Source: Effrenium voratum
Lineage: Eukaryota; Sar; Dinophyceae; Suessiales; Symbiodiniaceae
Direction of reading: 5' to 3'
Assembly (NCBI GenBank): GCA_963377175.1
Contig: CAUJNA010003288.1
Location: forward strand, 360,001 to 424,000
Length of the DNA: 64,000 nucleotides
The position numbers and the translations under genes are program-made. The notes under the pieces are model-generated. The model was given only the letters and a program-made list of their open reading frames with translations, made no database searches and was not told where the DNA came from. This document shows positions 13,259 to 24,295 of this stretch, piece after piece (the stretch's first letter is position 1; each line of letters starts with the position of its first letter).

Positions 13259-13342
13259 GTCTCCGTTTGGACGAGTTGCTTGGCCGTTTGAAGGAGCTCT
13301 CAAGATTTGCCCATGTTTGGTTTGTCATGGAAGCGCTTTGCC
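13259..13342 (+). CDS. Possible exon of unknown family (weak)
   Basis: Between GCTCAAG|G and a GTTGAT donor at 13,343 the frame reads LRLDELLGRLKELSRFAHVW and then FVMEALCR. The amphipathic helices and the FVMEAL phrase would suit a degenerate DUF4116 unit (EFVLEAV). The phase does not match exon B or the 14,037 exon directly. Confidence 0.25.
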
Positions 13343-14036
13343 GTTGATGACGCCAGAACTGAGGTCTGCAGAGGCGCTGGCTAGTGGCTTTGGTTGAGCC
13401 TGCCCGAGCGTTGCAATTGACATGATGTGCGCGTGAGCCCGCAGGAACCATTGCAAAATAATCGGCGATCATAAGAAACTACGTTGCTTTCCAAGCTAAA
13501 AACAGAGGGCAGGCCGCACCCTAAGGAAGATCAAGCTTCTTGCTCTTTACTCGAGAATATACATGCTTGCCAATGCTCCGAAAACATCCCGACTCCCGAA
13601 GCACGTCATTTTTGTGGGCGCCCTTCATGTGAACTTGAAATGCCTGCTTAATGGCAGCAGCTAGTAGAACTGCCCTTGATTATTTGAGACCTTGCTCAAT
13701 GGCACCCCAGATGTTTGTCTTGACTTGTTTGGTCTTCATGACTAGGAACTGGGTACTCTAGGGCAATGGAGGTTTGGCTATGGCTTTGGCCAATGATGCC
13801 TCAAGGCGATCCCAACTGGTTTTGTCCTTTTCCCTGCTTTCAGCACATTCGCTTCTCATATGTTTGTTTATTGTTTCTGTTGCCATCGCGACAGGGTTCT
13901 TTCGCTGGATCTCTTGCACTGGCCCCGAGAGCATGCACCAGCAAGTTGCACAGTGAACTTCGGAGCACTTGGAGAAGTTGGTAGTCGAAGCTTGCGCAGC
14001 ACGGAGAAGCCGCGGGGCCGCGGGACTGGATCGCAG
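13343..14036. other. Unassigned, presumed intronic
   Basis: No recognised exon. A stretch at 13,935-14,030 is GC-rich and open in one frame but gives no family match. Confidence 0.35.
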
Positions 14037-14094
14037 GCCATGCGCTTCGCGCCAGCGAGACTTCGGGACGATGAAGCCTTTGTCGCACAGGCAG
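14037..14094 (+). CDS. DUF4116-like repeat exon C
   Basis: After ATCGCAG|GCC the exon reads AMRFAPARLRDDEAFVAQA and ends at a GTGGCA donor (14,095). AMRFAPARLRDDEAFV is one of the clearest DUF4116-type phrases in the window: Ala-Leu/Met-Arg-Phe-Ala, then the LR-x-D-x-x-x-V helix. The frame stays open beyond the donor, so the 3' edge is less sure than the 5' edge. Confidence 0.55.
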
Positions 14095-16128
14095 GTGGCA
14101 CTCAGCGAGCTTCTGTTTCAGTTGCACAGCACTCCAAGTCTGAAATCCAGGCAAGAATGGCCATGTCCTGCCAAAGTATCCAAAGTATCCAAAGTGTCCC
14201 CATCACGTCAGCTGCTCAGCTCCCAGGAAGTGCGTGTGTGTCTGTGTGTGTGGCTGTCCATTTTTGCCAAAAGCCTGGACACTGCAATTTCCGAGGGGGT
14301 TGGGGGGGCATTTGTCCAATAGAATGATCAAAAACTACGACAAAGTTCTATCGCAAATTGTTGATTGTGTGTTTGCGGTCGCAGCATCGACTTAGGCAGA
14401 GGTTGGCTTTGAATGGGATCAATGCGTGCTGTGCTGTCAGGCAGTTCGGCTCGATGGCCGAGCTCTTCATTATGCCAGCAGCAGGCAGGGAGCTGTTTGG
14501 CGACGCGATCCTGCCGACTCACGCTCAGTCCAAAGCGCCACTTCAGAAGATTGGGTTCACCCAGTGTAGCAGACCAAGCAATGTTGTCTCACCAGACTCA
14601 AACGGGAATGGTGCTGTATACAAATAGTTGTTTACAGTTAAAAGCCAAAAACCTTGGTCCATGGGGGATATACAATATATACATATCATGTTATACTGTA
14701 TAATATACATATATAATATACATCAGTATCCAACAAAAACAGCATACAATTAAATCGACCCTGACAGCCAGCAGTGGTGCAGGATTGGATGGACTTGGTT
14801 TCCTTAGTTCCGCAGGAAAGCCACGTCTTCGTTCTCAATTGCCACACGCACTTCCGTAGTACCGGAACTACTAGAATCTGCTTTCTAGATCAAATATGCA
14901 CCGTGCATGAGAAAGCTAAGCACAAGCTAGAAAACGGGAGAACTTCGATTAGAAGCACGCAGAGAACTCGGCCATGTGCGTCAATTCGGCTCTTCCATAC
15001 ATGCGCAAACCGCCTTGATTGCAACGCCTGCCCGAGGCGGAGCAGTCCTGGAGCCTCTGCGCACTTTCGGTGGGTCGACTAGAAAACAATATGGCGTTCA
15101 GCTTGCTCGGCAACCTGCTGCGTGCTTTTGGGGGTTGATCTCAAAAGCAAGTTTATAGTTTTTACGTTTGTGGCCCTGCGCGACCGTCAAATGGTGAACC
15201 ATTTGCGCACTGTTGTGGGGTAGTCCTTTAACCTTTTTTTGCTTGTATTGCGTGTTTCACTTCGCTCGCAGCCCCTTGTGGGCTTCCAAGAGTCGACCTT
15301 CCAAATCTCCGAGTTGTTTTTGCGTTTTTCAGTTTCGTGTGGTCGAGCGAGAGAGAGAGAGAGATAGAGAAGGAGAAAGAGAAAGAGAACGAGCAGGATA
15401 AAAGCGAAATGAAAGTGAGCGAGAAAAACAATGATGAAGAGAGACAAATAGCAAGAGGAAGAGAAGAGAAAGACAAAGACAGAAAATAGAAAGAGGAAGA
15501 GACAGCGAAGGAGACTGCAATGAGAAAGAGCACAAGAACGATAGTACCATGAACAAGACAAAGAGAACAAAAAGAAGAGCAAGAGCACGAGAGAGACAAT
15601 AATAATATTAATCAAAACATAATTACAGATAGTGGACCAAGCTGCAGTTCTTATCGGTTTGACGCTTCCCCCGCCGGCTTCGCTGGCTTTCCTGGCAAAT
15701 GAGGCAGAGTTTGTACCTTGCAGCCAATACCAAGTTCTGCGAAGAGCTTTGAACGCGCGTCACAAATCGGATTCTGAGCACACTGCTTGGCTTCCTAGGG
15801 CCTTCCTGCATTTGGGAAGACCCTAAGGACAGCAAAGGAAAGATCATAGTTGTTTGCCCTTGAGGATAAGGGCCCGACCGAAACCAAAGAGCTTGTGGCT
15901 TAAGCCTTGCTTCCCGGAGGGCAGGCCATGAGGTTGAGTCCACCTCCCGCAGGCAACACGCATAGGTCTTGAAGGCAACCAACCGCGGTTTGATTCATCG
16001 CCTTGACCTCACCGGAAATGAAATTGGGTGACTTTCCGCAAAACAGATGAGCCCGTCGGCGTGCAAGTCTTCCCTAGTTCGGCGAACGACCGCATCTCTG
16101 ACGTCTTTGGCTGTTGACGATCGGACAG
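14095..16128. other. Presumed intronic sequence with two simple repeats
   Basis: It holds a TATA/ATAC-rich stretch (about 14,668-14,725), three 10-bp copies of CCAAAGTATC (14,169-14,199) and a purine-rich GAGA/AAAG tract (15,345-15,610). No coding exon was recognised. Confidence 0.5.
15345..15610 (+). repeat. GA-rich polypurine tract
   Basis: About 265 bp of nearly pure purine sequence on the + strand, starting with (GA)n and degenerating to AAAGAGAA-type words. The opposite strand gives long Leu/Ser/Phe frames that are artefacts. Confidence 0.85.
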
Positions 16129-16188
16129 GCTGCAGGCTGACCGGCAGCTTCTCCTGGAGGCATCGCGCCTGAATTGTTTGGGCCCCAG
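16129..16188 (+). CDS. DUF4116-like repeat exon D
   Basis: From GGACAG|GC the frame reads LQADRQLLLEASRLNCLGP. A stop lies just upstream in the same frame, which supports a splice start. LQADRQLLLEA matches the second helix and start of the next DUF4116 unit (LRADREVVLEAV), followed by the expected turn. The donor is not clear; the end is placed at GGCCCCAG. Confidence 0.5.
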
Positions 16189-17429
16189 TCAGACGAGTGC
16201 AAGCTGTGGGTGGGAAATGCACGTGTGCTTCCCGGCTGCTGACAGGTTCATCCCAAACAAGTAGTTTATGATGCTTTTCCCTAGGTTTTGCGTGGTTGGC
16301 ATGGGTTGACTAGGCTCATTTTTCCTCATCGAGCCACACAGTGATGGTCACTAAATAGAACTGAAAGTGAGAGCCTCCAGACAATGATGCCAACCACCTG
16401 TCTTTTTACACAAAGTAGCAATTCCTTGATTTGAGGAGTGTTGTTTGTTCCTTTTACCATTTCTTTTTTTGAAATATCTAACCCCCTGAAATCTCATGCC
16501 ACACTCACCTCCCCACCTGTATATTTGGTCGGACTCAGGAGATCCTTCAGAGGAACCCTTTGATCTTGAGATTGGGCACATGTTTAACTAGGTTTTTCAA
16601 GTCTAGGTGACTCTTAAGAAAGTAGCACCCGTAGCCAATGTGTGTTTTGCTGTCAAGAAGTTAGAAGTACGACGGTGTATTCATTGCTTGTGTCTAGATG
16701 CAAGCAGTTGGTAAACTGTCTGCTCACAAGCGACCCTGTAAACAGGGCAAAGAATTGGTGAGCTCCCGCACATCATTTGAGCTCATAATGCTTGAGCCAA
16801 AGGACGCTGCCGCCTTGGGGGCAAGTACAGCGAAAAAACCTCAAAGTTACCCAATCCAGTCCGCTTTGAATGGAACTATCTTCCCTGCCCAAATTAGTTT
16901 TGCGGATTTAGCAAAAATGCGAGGCTGCGCAGCAGGTAGCATTCAACGATTTGATTTCGATTTCAAATTCAATGAGCATGTCCACACCAAAGTGTGTTCC
17001 TCCAAGCATTGGCCTTTCTAACGGATGTCACACGCCTTCTTGGAAATGTCACATTTGACAAGTCACGCACACTGGGGAGAACGAACATTTACGGCTCAAG
17101 ACTCGATTTGTCTCGCCCACCAGCCTCAGGCTGGGCAATCGACTGCGCCCCGGAGGTGAGCCAGTCAAGATAGCAATTGCTTTGTGTGTATGACATGTTT
17201 CTGTTTGCTTCTCATTTGGAAGCTGTGTTTTTTGAACTAAGCTCGCTTTCCAGCTGCCGCACATGAGCTGGGACTGCAGAAACATAATATACAATGGTAA
17301 GCATTACATAGACAAGTGTCAGGGCCAAACATAATAGTGGTAAGCATGTCATAGACAAGTGTCAGGGCCACCGACAGAATTGCCAATCCACCCCATTGTG
17401 TTTGTTTTGTTTGTTCTTATGCTGCCAAG
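16189..17429. other. Presumed intronic sequence
   Basis: No exon recognised. It contains two stretches vaguely like the dinoflagellate spliced leader (16,629-16,657 and 17,085-17,100), treated as probable chance. Confidence 0.4.
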
Positions 17430-17505
17430 CCTGCTCAAAGAGCTTCCAGGAGCTGCGGCAGGACAAAGAATTCCTGCTGGAGGCAGGGCAACGCTCCGGC
17501 TTTCC
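17430..17505 (+). CDS. DUF4116-like repeat exon E
   Basis: After GCCAAG (or TTCCAG at 17,449) the frame reads KSFQELRQDKEFLLEAGQRS and then GFP, ending near a GTGCCG donor at 17,506. ELRQDKEFLLEA is an almost canonical DUF4116 joint (EELR-x-D-KE-V-L-A) followed by the expected short turn. The exact 5' edge is uncertain because two AG sites are possible. Confidence 0.55.
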
Positions 17506-18147
17506 GTGCCGAGGACAACCTCTGAGTGTGGTGAAATCGATATCCCCCCAAAAAAACACACACACCAAAAACGGATTCACGTGGTTCGATTTCCGCTAGG
17601 CCTGGAAGGTGATGAGCCGTTGGTTCAGGTCACCATCTAGAGCAAACTGCAGCCGAGTGCTTGTGCAAGCCTCCAACCTCCACGAAAATCGTTCCTTGCC
17701 ATGTAAATGTGTGTTCAATTTGTTCAGACCGGCTTCTCAATGGGCCAGACTCTGTCCAATGAGGAGATTGAGGGGGCGGCAAACACGTTCGGCTTGCAGA
17801 AACACAGGGCGTGAATATTTGTGTTTTTATCCAATAGAAATAGACGTGCCATCTTCCAGATCGAGGGCTCAAGATGTGGCGCTGTTGTTCTTGGGGGGTG
17901 CAGGTAGTATTTGCCAGCTGGCCTTTGAGGAGAGTAGGTCTTCACCATAGATCACTATTGAGCATCGGCAATCAGGGATTCGCAAGGGAATGGCAACTGC
18001 CGCAAACAGGGAGCATCAACGGGGTGGGGCAGAGTACGAGTGAAGTGCAAGCTTCCTCTTTGTATAGAGCCCAAATGAGGATGACCCACATCCAGACGGA
18101 AGGTAGACCCATGTAGATGTTCGGACTTGTGCAGAAGTCTCTGCCAG
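17506..18147. other. Presumed intronic sequence
   Basis: Nothing recognised between exons E and F. Confidence 0.4.
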
Positions 18148-18248
18148 GTGCTAACTGTGAATCCTGCGGCGTGGCGCTTCCTGCCTGCAGACTTGCGGCG
18201 GGAGCCCGCCTTCGCTGCGTTCCAGCCGGTCGAGGCGGCCAAGTCAAA
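18148..18248 (+). CDS. DUF4116-like repeat exon F
   Basis: Following CTGCCAG|G, the exon reads VLTVNPAAWRFLPADLRREP, then AFAAFQPVEAAKSK. It shows the VL-x-V, Ala-Trp-Arg-Phe, ADLRREP order of a DUF4116 unit. The frame meets TGA at 18,250, so this may be the last coding exon. Alternatively it splices at the overlapping GTGAAT donor (18,249). Codon use is GC-rich, unlike its flanks. Confidence 0.55.
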
Positions 18249-19252
18249 GTGAATGTAAATTCCAGCCCAGGAAAGCATGATGGGACAATGTATTAGGGTT
18301 CATCTGGGAGGAAGTTGTGGGCACAGCCAGGAGCTGCCAAAAGATGGTTGCACTAGAAGCAGCAGATCAGAGCTGTACCGGAATGCAAGAGGGAGAAGCT
18401 GGTTTTGTTTCCCTGCTGGGATTGAGGCCCGTCCACTGTAGCCTGACAGGTTGAGCCTTGCTCATCACCGGTTGACCCCTGGAAGGCTGGACGCTGACGG
18501 CATTGCGGCGGGGAGCGTTTCAGAGTCAATGCAAAGCAAGCGAACTTGGGTTGCAATACTGCAGGAAAGGGAAAGCAGCATCATGCCTTTGTGAGCATGT
18601 TGCATTCCAATGCGAACCAGGCAGTAGCCGCTCATTGTGGATAGAGGAAATGCAACCAACTGCATTGCCGCAGTACACACGATGAACCTATTGCCCTTCC
18701 GCATCCCACACTCCGTTTCCACATGCAGCAAAAGTAGTCCGAGTTTCCAGGATGCAGCGCTCCGCTCAACGAAAGCAAGGCTTGCCAATGAGTACCAAAA
18801 ATGCACTTGGCTGCCCCTTTCACATTCCAGAAGGCATGAGTCGTGTTTCTATTGCAGGCCATTTGTACTGGGCTTAATTAATGTACACGAGCAGTGGAAG
18901 AATGTCACTACTTCCCAGACCAGCGCATTGGTGCGCTAGAACACAGGCCGAAGGCTATCAGGTCCACCAAGGATGCTTGCATGAGGTTTGCAAAACAAAA
19001 TGAGCCTCAACGGGAAGATATCATTTGGTGGCATGCGTGCCGCCCCTTCCTGCAGGCACGTGCACGCAAACACATCTTTTCGCTAGGAGCTTGTGGGGCG
19101 ATGGCGCTACTCGGATGACACTGGCGAGGATCAGGGTTCGGAGAGCAGCCATGGAGAGAAACCAGACGCACTACTTGAACAAGCATTTGCTTCAATTCTT
19201 GGAATGCGTTCAAGTGGGGCAATCCTTTTGGTTGACTGCTAATGACTGCTAG
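18249..19252. other. Unassigned sequence
   Basis: Nothing recognised on either strand. Confidence 0.35.
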
Positions 19253-19369
19253 GTGTTTGTTAAACCTCAAGAAGGGGACATTCCAAATTACCATTGCCCG
19301 CTTGCAGAGCAGGCAAAGGCTCAATGTGCGCAGGAGGAAGACTTTGTGGTGGAGTTCTTGGAGGCATAA
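19253..19369 (+). CDS. Possible terminal exon of unknown family (weak)
   Basis: Directly after CTGCTAG|G the frame reads VFVKPQEGDIPNYHCPLAEQ, then AKAQCAQEEDFVVEFLEA and TAA. The acidic, helix-prone composition and in-frame AG|G start look coding, but no family is recognised and no upstream partner was found. Confidence 0.3.
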   Translation: MFVKPQEGDIPNYHCPLAEQAKAQCAQEEDFVVEFLEA

Positions 19370-19560
19370 GATCTCCGAGACTCGCAAATGGGCTGTGTTT
19401 TTTTGGAATGCATGTTTTGGATTGGAGAATTGCTGTTAGTTGAAAGTTTGGATCATGTGTTGAGCCTCCTTGAAGACAACCAGGTGCTCATCCCAGGTGC
19501 TTGTCATAGGCATTCAGGAGCTTCTTTTGCTAGCGCTGGGTATGGTTTGCTTCTCGATGA

Positions 19561-19701
19561 TGGACACACACACACACACACACCCACCCACGCACGCACG
19601 CACCCACCCACGCACGCACCCACCCACCCACGCACGCACCCACGCACGCACGCACGCCACGCACCCACCCACCCACACACACCCACACACACACACACCT
19701 T
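19561..19701 (+). repeat. CA / CGCA / CCCA microsatellite
   Basis: (CA)n followed by mixed ACGC and ACCC tetranucleotides and a second (CA)n. Non-coding. Confidence 0.9.
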
Positions 19702-19884
19702 TTTTATATTCATTGCCAGCAACTAGCTTCAACTGTTGCACGCTCGCAACTCCTGCCAGCAACCTCTCTTGCTTTTGCTAACATGTCATTGCACCAGTTC
19801 ATAGACATTTGCCAGTCGCTGCCAACATGCAAACCGCAAGTCGCCAAATCTCGCCACGGGCCACTCGCTGGTGCTACGAGCCAG

Positions 19885-19971
19885 GCGGTGGGCTCGGTGC
19901 GCTTCCTCTTCGAAGGCCAGCCCACGGCCGCCCAGTGCACCTGCCACCTGGCCCAAAGCGGCCTGCGCATG
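19885..19971 (+). CDS. SUMO-like (ubiquitin fold) exon 1
   Basis: After GAGCCAG|G the frame reads AVGSVRFLFEGQ, then a divergent loop TAAQCTCHLAQSGLRM. This is the strand-loop region of SUMO (SVRFLFDGQ, T-P-x-x-L-x-M-E-D-G). The next exon at 24,973 supplies GDTVNIYE, the following SUMO strand (GDTIDVY). The two join in phase 0 if the donor is GAGGAT after ATG. A GT donor at 20,014 would give a longer exon (to 20,013). No N-terminal half was found. SUMO is a small conjugated modifier; the loop here is too divergent to claim conjugation. Confidence 0.5.
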
Positions 19972-20628
19972 GAGGATGGGCCCCGAGCCGTCGCGCCGTT
20001 GGCCGGGGAGGAGGTGGGCCAAAGAATTGCAGCGAAGCGGATCACCAGAAGCTTTTTGAAGGTATTTATTTGTTCTGAAGCAATTCTTGAAATGGCCAAG
20101 CAGCCAATTCGAAAGGCCTGCGAGTCAGACTTTCCAAAGACGTTGCCTTGTTAGACAAGTGAGGGAGGAACTGAGAAGTTTGTGATGAGCTGTGTTCACT
20201 GTGAGCCCAGAGTTGTTTTGTCGGGCGCTGTGCATCTCACAGACCATGATAATATGCATCATACTTGGCATGTAAACTGAAAGCAGTTTGCATGCAGGCT
20301 TGGCGTGATCACTCGCAGGTTTTGTCAAATAAACAGCCATCCGCTGTTTTAGTTTTGCAGGGCAATGTGCCTTCCCAAACAACGGAGACAACTTGCAAAG
20401 GGTGAGAGCGAGGTGTACACTTTTGCGGATGAAGTGCCTGCACGAGACTTTACGCGCAAAGTGTCCAAACACTTTGACAATAGCAAAACCACAACAATCA
20501 TGTGACAAATCGTGTTTGTCACAGAATATAGAGTCTTTGGAATTGTGTAGACAAGATATCGGTCAGCTGAGCATGGCTCGTTCTCCAGACAAATACTTTA
20601 GAGCCTCCGGCTCAGTCCGCCGACATTG

Positions 20629-20983
20629 TCCTCTCCCTCTTCTTCTTCCTCTCTCCCTTGTCTCCCTCGTGTGTTCTGTCGTCCTCTCTCCCTCCCCCTG
20701 CTCCCCATCCTCCCCGTCCCCCAAGCCTCTCTCTCCTCAATCTCCCTCTCTCTGTCTCTCTCTCTCTCTCTGTCTCTCTCTCTCTCTCTGTCTCTCTCTC
20801 TCTCTCTCTCTTTTTTTTCTCTCTCTCTCTCTCTCTGTTTCTCTGTCTCTTTCTGTCTCCCTGTCTCCTTCCTGTCCACGCCCCTCTACAGAAAAAGGGT
20901 ACCCTAATTCAAACCTCTCTACTCTCTCACTTTCTCGCTCTTTCTCTCTCTCTCTCTCTGTCTTTCTGTGTCTCTCTTTCTCA

Positions 20984-21025
<42 letters not shown>

Positions 21026-21166
21026 TTGTCTGTCTCTTTCTCTGTTTCTCTGATTCTGGCTCTGTCTCTGGCTCTGTCTCTGTCTCTCTCTCTCTCTCTC
21101 TTTCTCACTCTCTGTGTCTCGCTCTTTCTCTCTCTCTCTCTCTCCCTCTCTCTCTCCCGCTCTCTC

Positions 21167-21218
<52 letters not shown>

Positions 21219-21224
21219 CTGCAG
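20629..21224 (+). repeat. CT-rich polypyrimidine tract
   Basis: About 600 bp dominated by (CT)n and CTCTGT/CTTT words. Ser-Leu rich frames on + and Arg-Glu rich frames on - are artefacts. Confidence 0.95.
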
Positions 21225-21660
21225 CGTCACGCCCCCCTGAGTTGCCTCGATGTCCGGGCACTGCCCCTTCATTTCCCATCTCACTACTGGCTTTCCCTTG
21301 ATTTCCCCTTCATGTCCTTTTCACGTTTCCCATGACGTCCTGGTCATGTCCCTTCCATGCCTTTCAACTCCCCCTTCATGTCCCTGACATGTTCTCGGTA
21401 TGTCCGCTTCATTTTCCATGTATGTCCAGTTCTTTCGTTGCGAGTCATTTCCCTACATCTCCCGTCGTGCCGATTGGTTTCCTTGTGCTTTGTTTCCCTT
21501 TCATTCCCCCTGCACTCCCCTTGTTGTCATTTCTGTTTCAGTTCCCCTTTGTTTCCCTTTCATTTCCCGCTGCTTTCCTGTCATGTCGACTTCCTATTTC
21601 CTTCCCTCATTTCCTTGCACTTCCTTGCATTTCCCCTTTGCTCCCCAATATGTCCCGCAA
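21225..21660 (+). repeat. CATTTCCC/CATGTCC imperfect array
   Basis: Loose repeats of CATTTCCCTT, CATGTCC and TTTCCC words, 10-14 bp apart, continue the pyrimidine bias. The word usage recalls the 11-bp array at 281-1,150. Confidence 0.6.
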
Positions 21661-21815
21661 AAAACACGTTTTTTCCAGCGTTTTCGCAATCAGGAACCCC
21701 AAGCCAGCAAAGAGCCGGCAGGGGGAATCGAGCCTGGGACCCCTGTTTTGCGACACCGGCTCCCCGATTAGTGGAACGTCATCAAATTGCCGCGGGCATG
21801 TATCAGACGTCGGGC

Positions 21816-21832
21816 GGGGGGGGGGGGGGGGG
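21816..21832 (+). repeat. Poly-G run (G17)
   Basis: An uninterrupted run of 17 G, followed by TGGGGAGGGG. It lies immediately outside the left flank of the foldback element. Confidence 0.9.
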
Positions 21833-22071
21833 TGGGGAGGGGTGTTATCATCCTCTACTTATAATACTTACGCTGGACTTAGCACTTAGCTTGGACTTAT
21901 AAGTAACTTATCTTGAACTTAGAAAAGAGGTTTTTCTAAGTCCGCTAAGTTCATTCTAAGTTCATTGAGTTTGCAAACACATGCGTTTTGAAGCATGGCA
22001 GTGATGAAGCATTACGCGCTGGAAATCACACATTTTCGTGTGACTCAACGCAGCAGGGCAGGCGCGCGCGC

Positions 22072-22650
22072 GCATGCAGTTTACGCTGTTTGTTCGCGCT
22101 GCTTCGCACGCTTGGCTCGATGGAGCCGGAGCATTTTTTGCACTGATTGACTCGGCTTAATTTTGTTGTGCGATAATCGTTTCTATATAGTGTCTCCGCT
22201 GGCGGCCGGTCCGCCTTCATATAGTCGCATGGGGTGGTTTCTCCGCCGGCGGCCGGTCCGCCCATTTTGCTTTTCTCGTTTGATGATATATCATTGTAGC
22301 GGTGGTTCCGCTGGCGGCCGGTCCGCCAAGCTTTTTTTGCCACGTTCATTTTCATTTCGAGATGGCACTTGAAGCGGTTGTCCGCTGGCGGCTGGTCCGC
22401 CCAGGAATTGTTCGGCGTGATTTTTATTTCGAGATGGCACTTGAAGCGGTGGTCTGATGGCACCTTGCGATTTTTTGCATGTTTGGATTGTGAGTGCGCG
22501 GATGAAAGGCTGCAAGACTCAATCAAGGCTCCAGAATCCAGACTGCTGACTGCAAACTCCACACTCCAGACTGCAGACTCCAGACTGCAGACTCCAAACT
22601 GCAGACTCCAGACTGCAAACTCCAGACTCCAGACTGCAGACTCCAGACTG
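22072..22650 (+). repeat. Left arm of the foldback inverted repeat
   Basis: Read from CGCGCATGCAGTTTACGC inward, the sequence matches the reverse complement of 23,480-24,062 almost base for base. The visible differences are few, for example TATATAGTG against TATAGCGGTG near 22,187. The arm contains five spaced copies of CCGCTGGCGGCCGGTCCGCC-like words and then the start of the 14-bp satellite. Confidence 0.85.
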
Positions 22651-23130
22651 CAGACTCCAGGCTGCAGACTCCAGACTGCAGACTCCAGACTGCAGACTCC
22701 AATCTGCAGACTCCGGACTGCGAACTCCAAACTCCAGAGTGCAGACTCCAGACTGCAGCCTTCAGACTGCAAACTCCAGACTCCAGACTGCAGACTCCAG
22801 ACTGCAAACTCCAGGCTCCAGAGTGCAAACTCCAGACTCCAAACTGCAGACTCCAGACTGCAGACTCCAGACTGCAGACTGCAGACTCCAGACTCCAGAC
22901 TGCAAACTCCAGACTCCCGACGCAGACTCCAGACTCCAGACTGCCAACTCCAGAATCAAGACTGCAGACTCCAGGCTCCAGAATGCAAACTCCACAGACA
23001 GACTGCAGACTCCAGACTCCAGACTTCAGACTGCAGACTCCAGACTCCAGACTGCAGACTCCAGGCTGCAGACTCCAGACTGCAGTCCAGAATCCAGACT
23101 CCTGACTCCAGAATTCACAGTCCAGACCCC
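22505..23130 (+). repeat. 14-bp satellite CTGCAGACTCCAGA
   Basis: More than 40 copies of CTGCAGACTCCAGA, itself two related 7-mers (CTGCAGA and CTCCAGA), with variants such as GCAAACTCCA. The Leu-Gln-Thr-Ala and Trp-Ser-Leu-Gln frames are artefacts. Confidence 0.95.
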
Positions 23131-23389
23131 AGAATCCAGCATCCAGACAGCCCCGCCCCAAAGCCCGGAAAGGCCGGTGCAGTTTTTTCGAACTTAACAA
23201 AACTTAACTTAACTTAACCTGGGCGGGTCGTGTGGAGCCGTGGAGTCCCTATTGTAACTCAATCAACTTAACTGCCAAACTTTCCCCGTGAGGCCCAGTT
23301 GCGTCACCACGACTTAACATAACTTAACTTGGCCCCGTGGCCGAATTCCACCACAAAATGATCAGGATCCTGGAGCCAGGAGTCATTGT

Positions 23390-23605
23390 GTCTGGAATCT
23401 GGAATCTCGAGTCTGCAGTCTGGATTCTGGAGTTGGCAGTCTGGACTCTGCAGTCTGGAGTCTGCAGTCTGGAGTCTGCAGTCTGGAGTTTGCAGTCTGG
23501 AGTCTGGAGTTTGCAGTCTGGAGTCTGCAGTTTGGAGTCTGCAGTCTGGAGTCTGCAGTCTGGAGTGTGGAGTTTGCAGTCAGCAGTCTGGATTCTGGAG
23601 CCTTG
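23390..23605 (-). repeat. 14-bp satellite, inverted copy
   Basis: The same unit in opposite orientation (TCTGGAGTCTGCAG), about 15 copies. It is separated from the + array by about 260 bp of AACTTAACTT-containing spacer. Confidence 0.9.
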
Positions 23606-24062
23606 ATTGAGTCTTGCAGCCTTTCATCCGCGCACTCACAATCCAAACATGCAAAAAATCGCAAGGTGCCATCAGACCACCGCTTCAAGTGCCATCTCGA
23701 AATAAAAATCACGCCGAACAATTCCTGGGCGGACCAGCCGCCAGCGGACAACCGCTTCAAGTGCCATCTCGAAATGAAAATGAACGTGGCAAAAAAAGCT
23801 TGGCGGACCGGCCGCCAGCGGAACCACCGCTACAATGATATATCATCAAACGAGAAAAGCAAAATGGGCGGACCGGCCGCCGGCGGAGAAACCACCCCAT
23901 GCGACTATATGAAGGCGGACCGGCCGCCAGCGGAGACACCGCTATAGAAACGATTATTGGACAACAAAATTAAACCGAGTCAATCAGTGCAAAAAATGCT
24001 CCGGCTCCATCGAGCCAAGCGTGCGAAGCAGCGCGAACAAACAGCGTAAACTGCATGCGCGA
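23480..24062 (-). repeat. Right arm of the foldback inverted repeat
   Basis: Reverse complement of 22,072-22,650. Its outer end runs directly into the 26-bp minisatellite, which is absent from the left arm, so the palindrome stops exactly at the minisatellite boundary. Confidence 0.85.
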
Positions 24063-24295
24063 TGGCTCACTGCGCGGTCCTGCCGCGATGGCTCACTGCG
24101 CGGTCCTGCCGCGATGGTCGCTGCGCGGTCCTGCCGCGATGGTCGTTGCGCGGTCCTGCCGCGATGGTCGCTGCGCGGTCCTGCCGCGATGGTCGCTGCG
24201 CGGTCCTGCCGCGATGGCTCGCTGCGCGGTCCTGCCGCGATGGCTCACTGCGCGGTCCTGCCGCGATGGTCGCTGCGCGGTCCTGCCGCGATGTG
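24062..24295 (+). repeat. GC-rich 25-27 bp minisatellite
   Basis: About nine head-to-tail copies of a unit close to GATGGTCGCTGCGCGGTCCTGCCGC, with GCTCACTG and GCTCGCTG variants. Copies are highly alike, which suggests recent expansion. Confidence 0.9.

Noticed and set aside
20393..21301. 302-codon Ser/Leu frame and its Arg/Glu antisense frame
   Set aside because: Produced by the polypyrimidine tract; frame length reflects the lack of A, not coding.
22026..23217. Long Leu-Gln-Thr and Trp-Ser-Leu repeat frames on both strands
   Set aside because: Translations of the 14-bp satellite. The period is not a multiple of three, so the frames cycle and say nothing about a protein.
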